A stretch of 64,000 bases of DNA. It comes from Didymella arachidicola (Eukaryota > Ascomycota > Dothideomycetes > Pleosporales > Didymellaceae). Each line of letters begins with the position of its first letter. The stretch's first letter is position 1. The position numbers and the translations under genes were made by a program. A model generated the notes under the pieces. It had not been told where the DNA came from and ran no database searches. It saw nothing but the letters and a program-made list of their open reading frames with translations. The DNA is taken from positions 2,006,311-2,070,310 of the forward strand of contig CM049989.1 in NCBI GenBank assembly GCA_016630955.3. Direction: 5' to 3'. Shown in pieces: positions 63,925 to 64,000 of the stretch.

Positions 63925-64000
63925 GGTTAGGGTTAGGGTTAGGGTTAGGGTTAGGGTTAGGTTAGGGTTAGGGTTAGGGTTAGGGTTAGGGTTAGGGTTA
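63925..64000 (+). repeat. Telomere repeats (TTAGGG)n, chromosome end
   Basis: Twelve or so units of TTAGGG run to the last base, with one shortened TTAGG unit at about 63957-63961. The G-rich strand runs 5' to 3' to the right, as expected for a right chromosome end. Confidence 0.98.

Overview
This window is the right-hand end of a chromosome of a filamentous ascomycete, most likely a dothideomycete (Pleosporales-like). It ends in TTAGGG repeats at 63925-64000. Introns are short (37-88 nt, one of 233 nt), several with a TACTAAC-like branch site. It carries Fot1/pogo, Tc1 and LINE elements, a telomere-linked RecQ helicase, and many nonsense codons explained by C-to-T/G-to-A change without indels, which is the mark of RIP-like mutation.

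Layout. (1) 1-22.5 kb is mostly ordinary genome. It holds a transcription-factor gene broken by a pogo element, a small dimeric-barrel protein, a secreted GH125 alpha-mannosidase, COG4 (Golgi tethering), a NIPA-type Mg transporter, an SBPase/FBPase-like phosphatase, a secreted GH28 rhamnogalacturonase and two zinc-finger genes. (2) 23-37 kb is a transposon-rich transition. A BTB gene is split by a Tc1 element, a decayed pogo lies next to a LINE relic that is itself split by an intact pogo, and then come one intact kinase gene and one broken kinase-like gene. (3) 38-47.5 kb holds a dead telomere-linked-helicase-like gene with 13 in-frame stops and no frameshift, cut by a further intact pogo. 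It is followed by a palindrome array, a ParB-like gene broken by a 38-bp duplication, a small acidic-protein gene and a purine-rich block. (4) 47.6-62.3 kb is a same-direction array of four related genes facing the telomere. (5) 62.3-64.0 kb holds subtelomeric minisatellites and the telomere.

The most notable system is the array. Genes at 47.6, 50.9 and 54.3 kb each join an OrsD/DUF3505-type pair of zinc fingers to what reads as a tyrosine recombinase: an R-x-x-E-L-x-x-L-R-W-x-D box, a Y-R-x-x-A-x-x-I box and a G-H-x8-Y box. The last gene, at 57.9-62.3 kb, joins the same two modules to a RecQ-type helicase. I infer that this kind of telomere-linked helicase is a recombinase-helicase fusion and that the array is a telomere-associated mobile or ex-mobile system. 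The dead copy at 38-41 kb has the same three-part order. All functional statements come from reading motifs; no database search was run.
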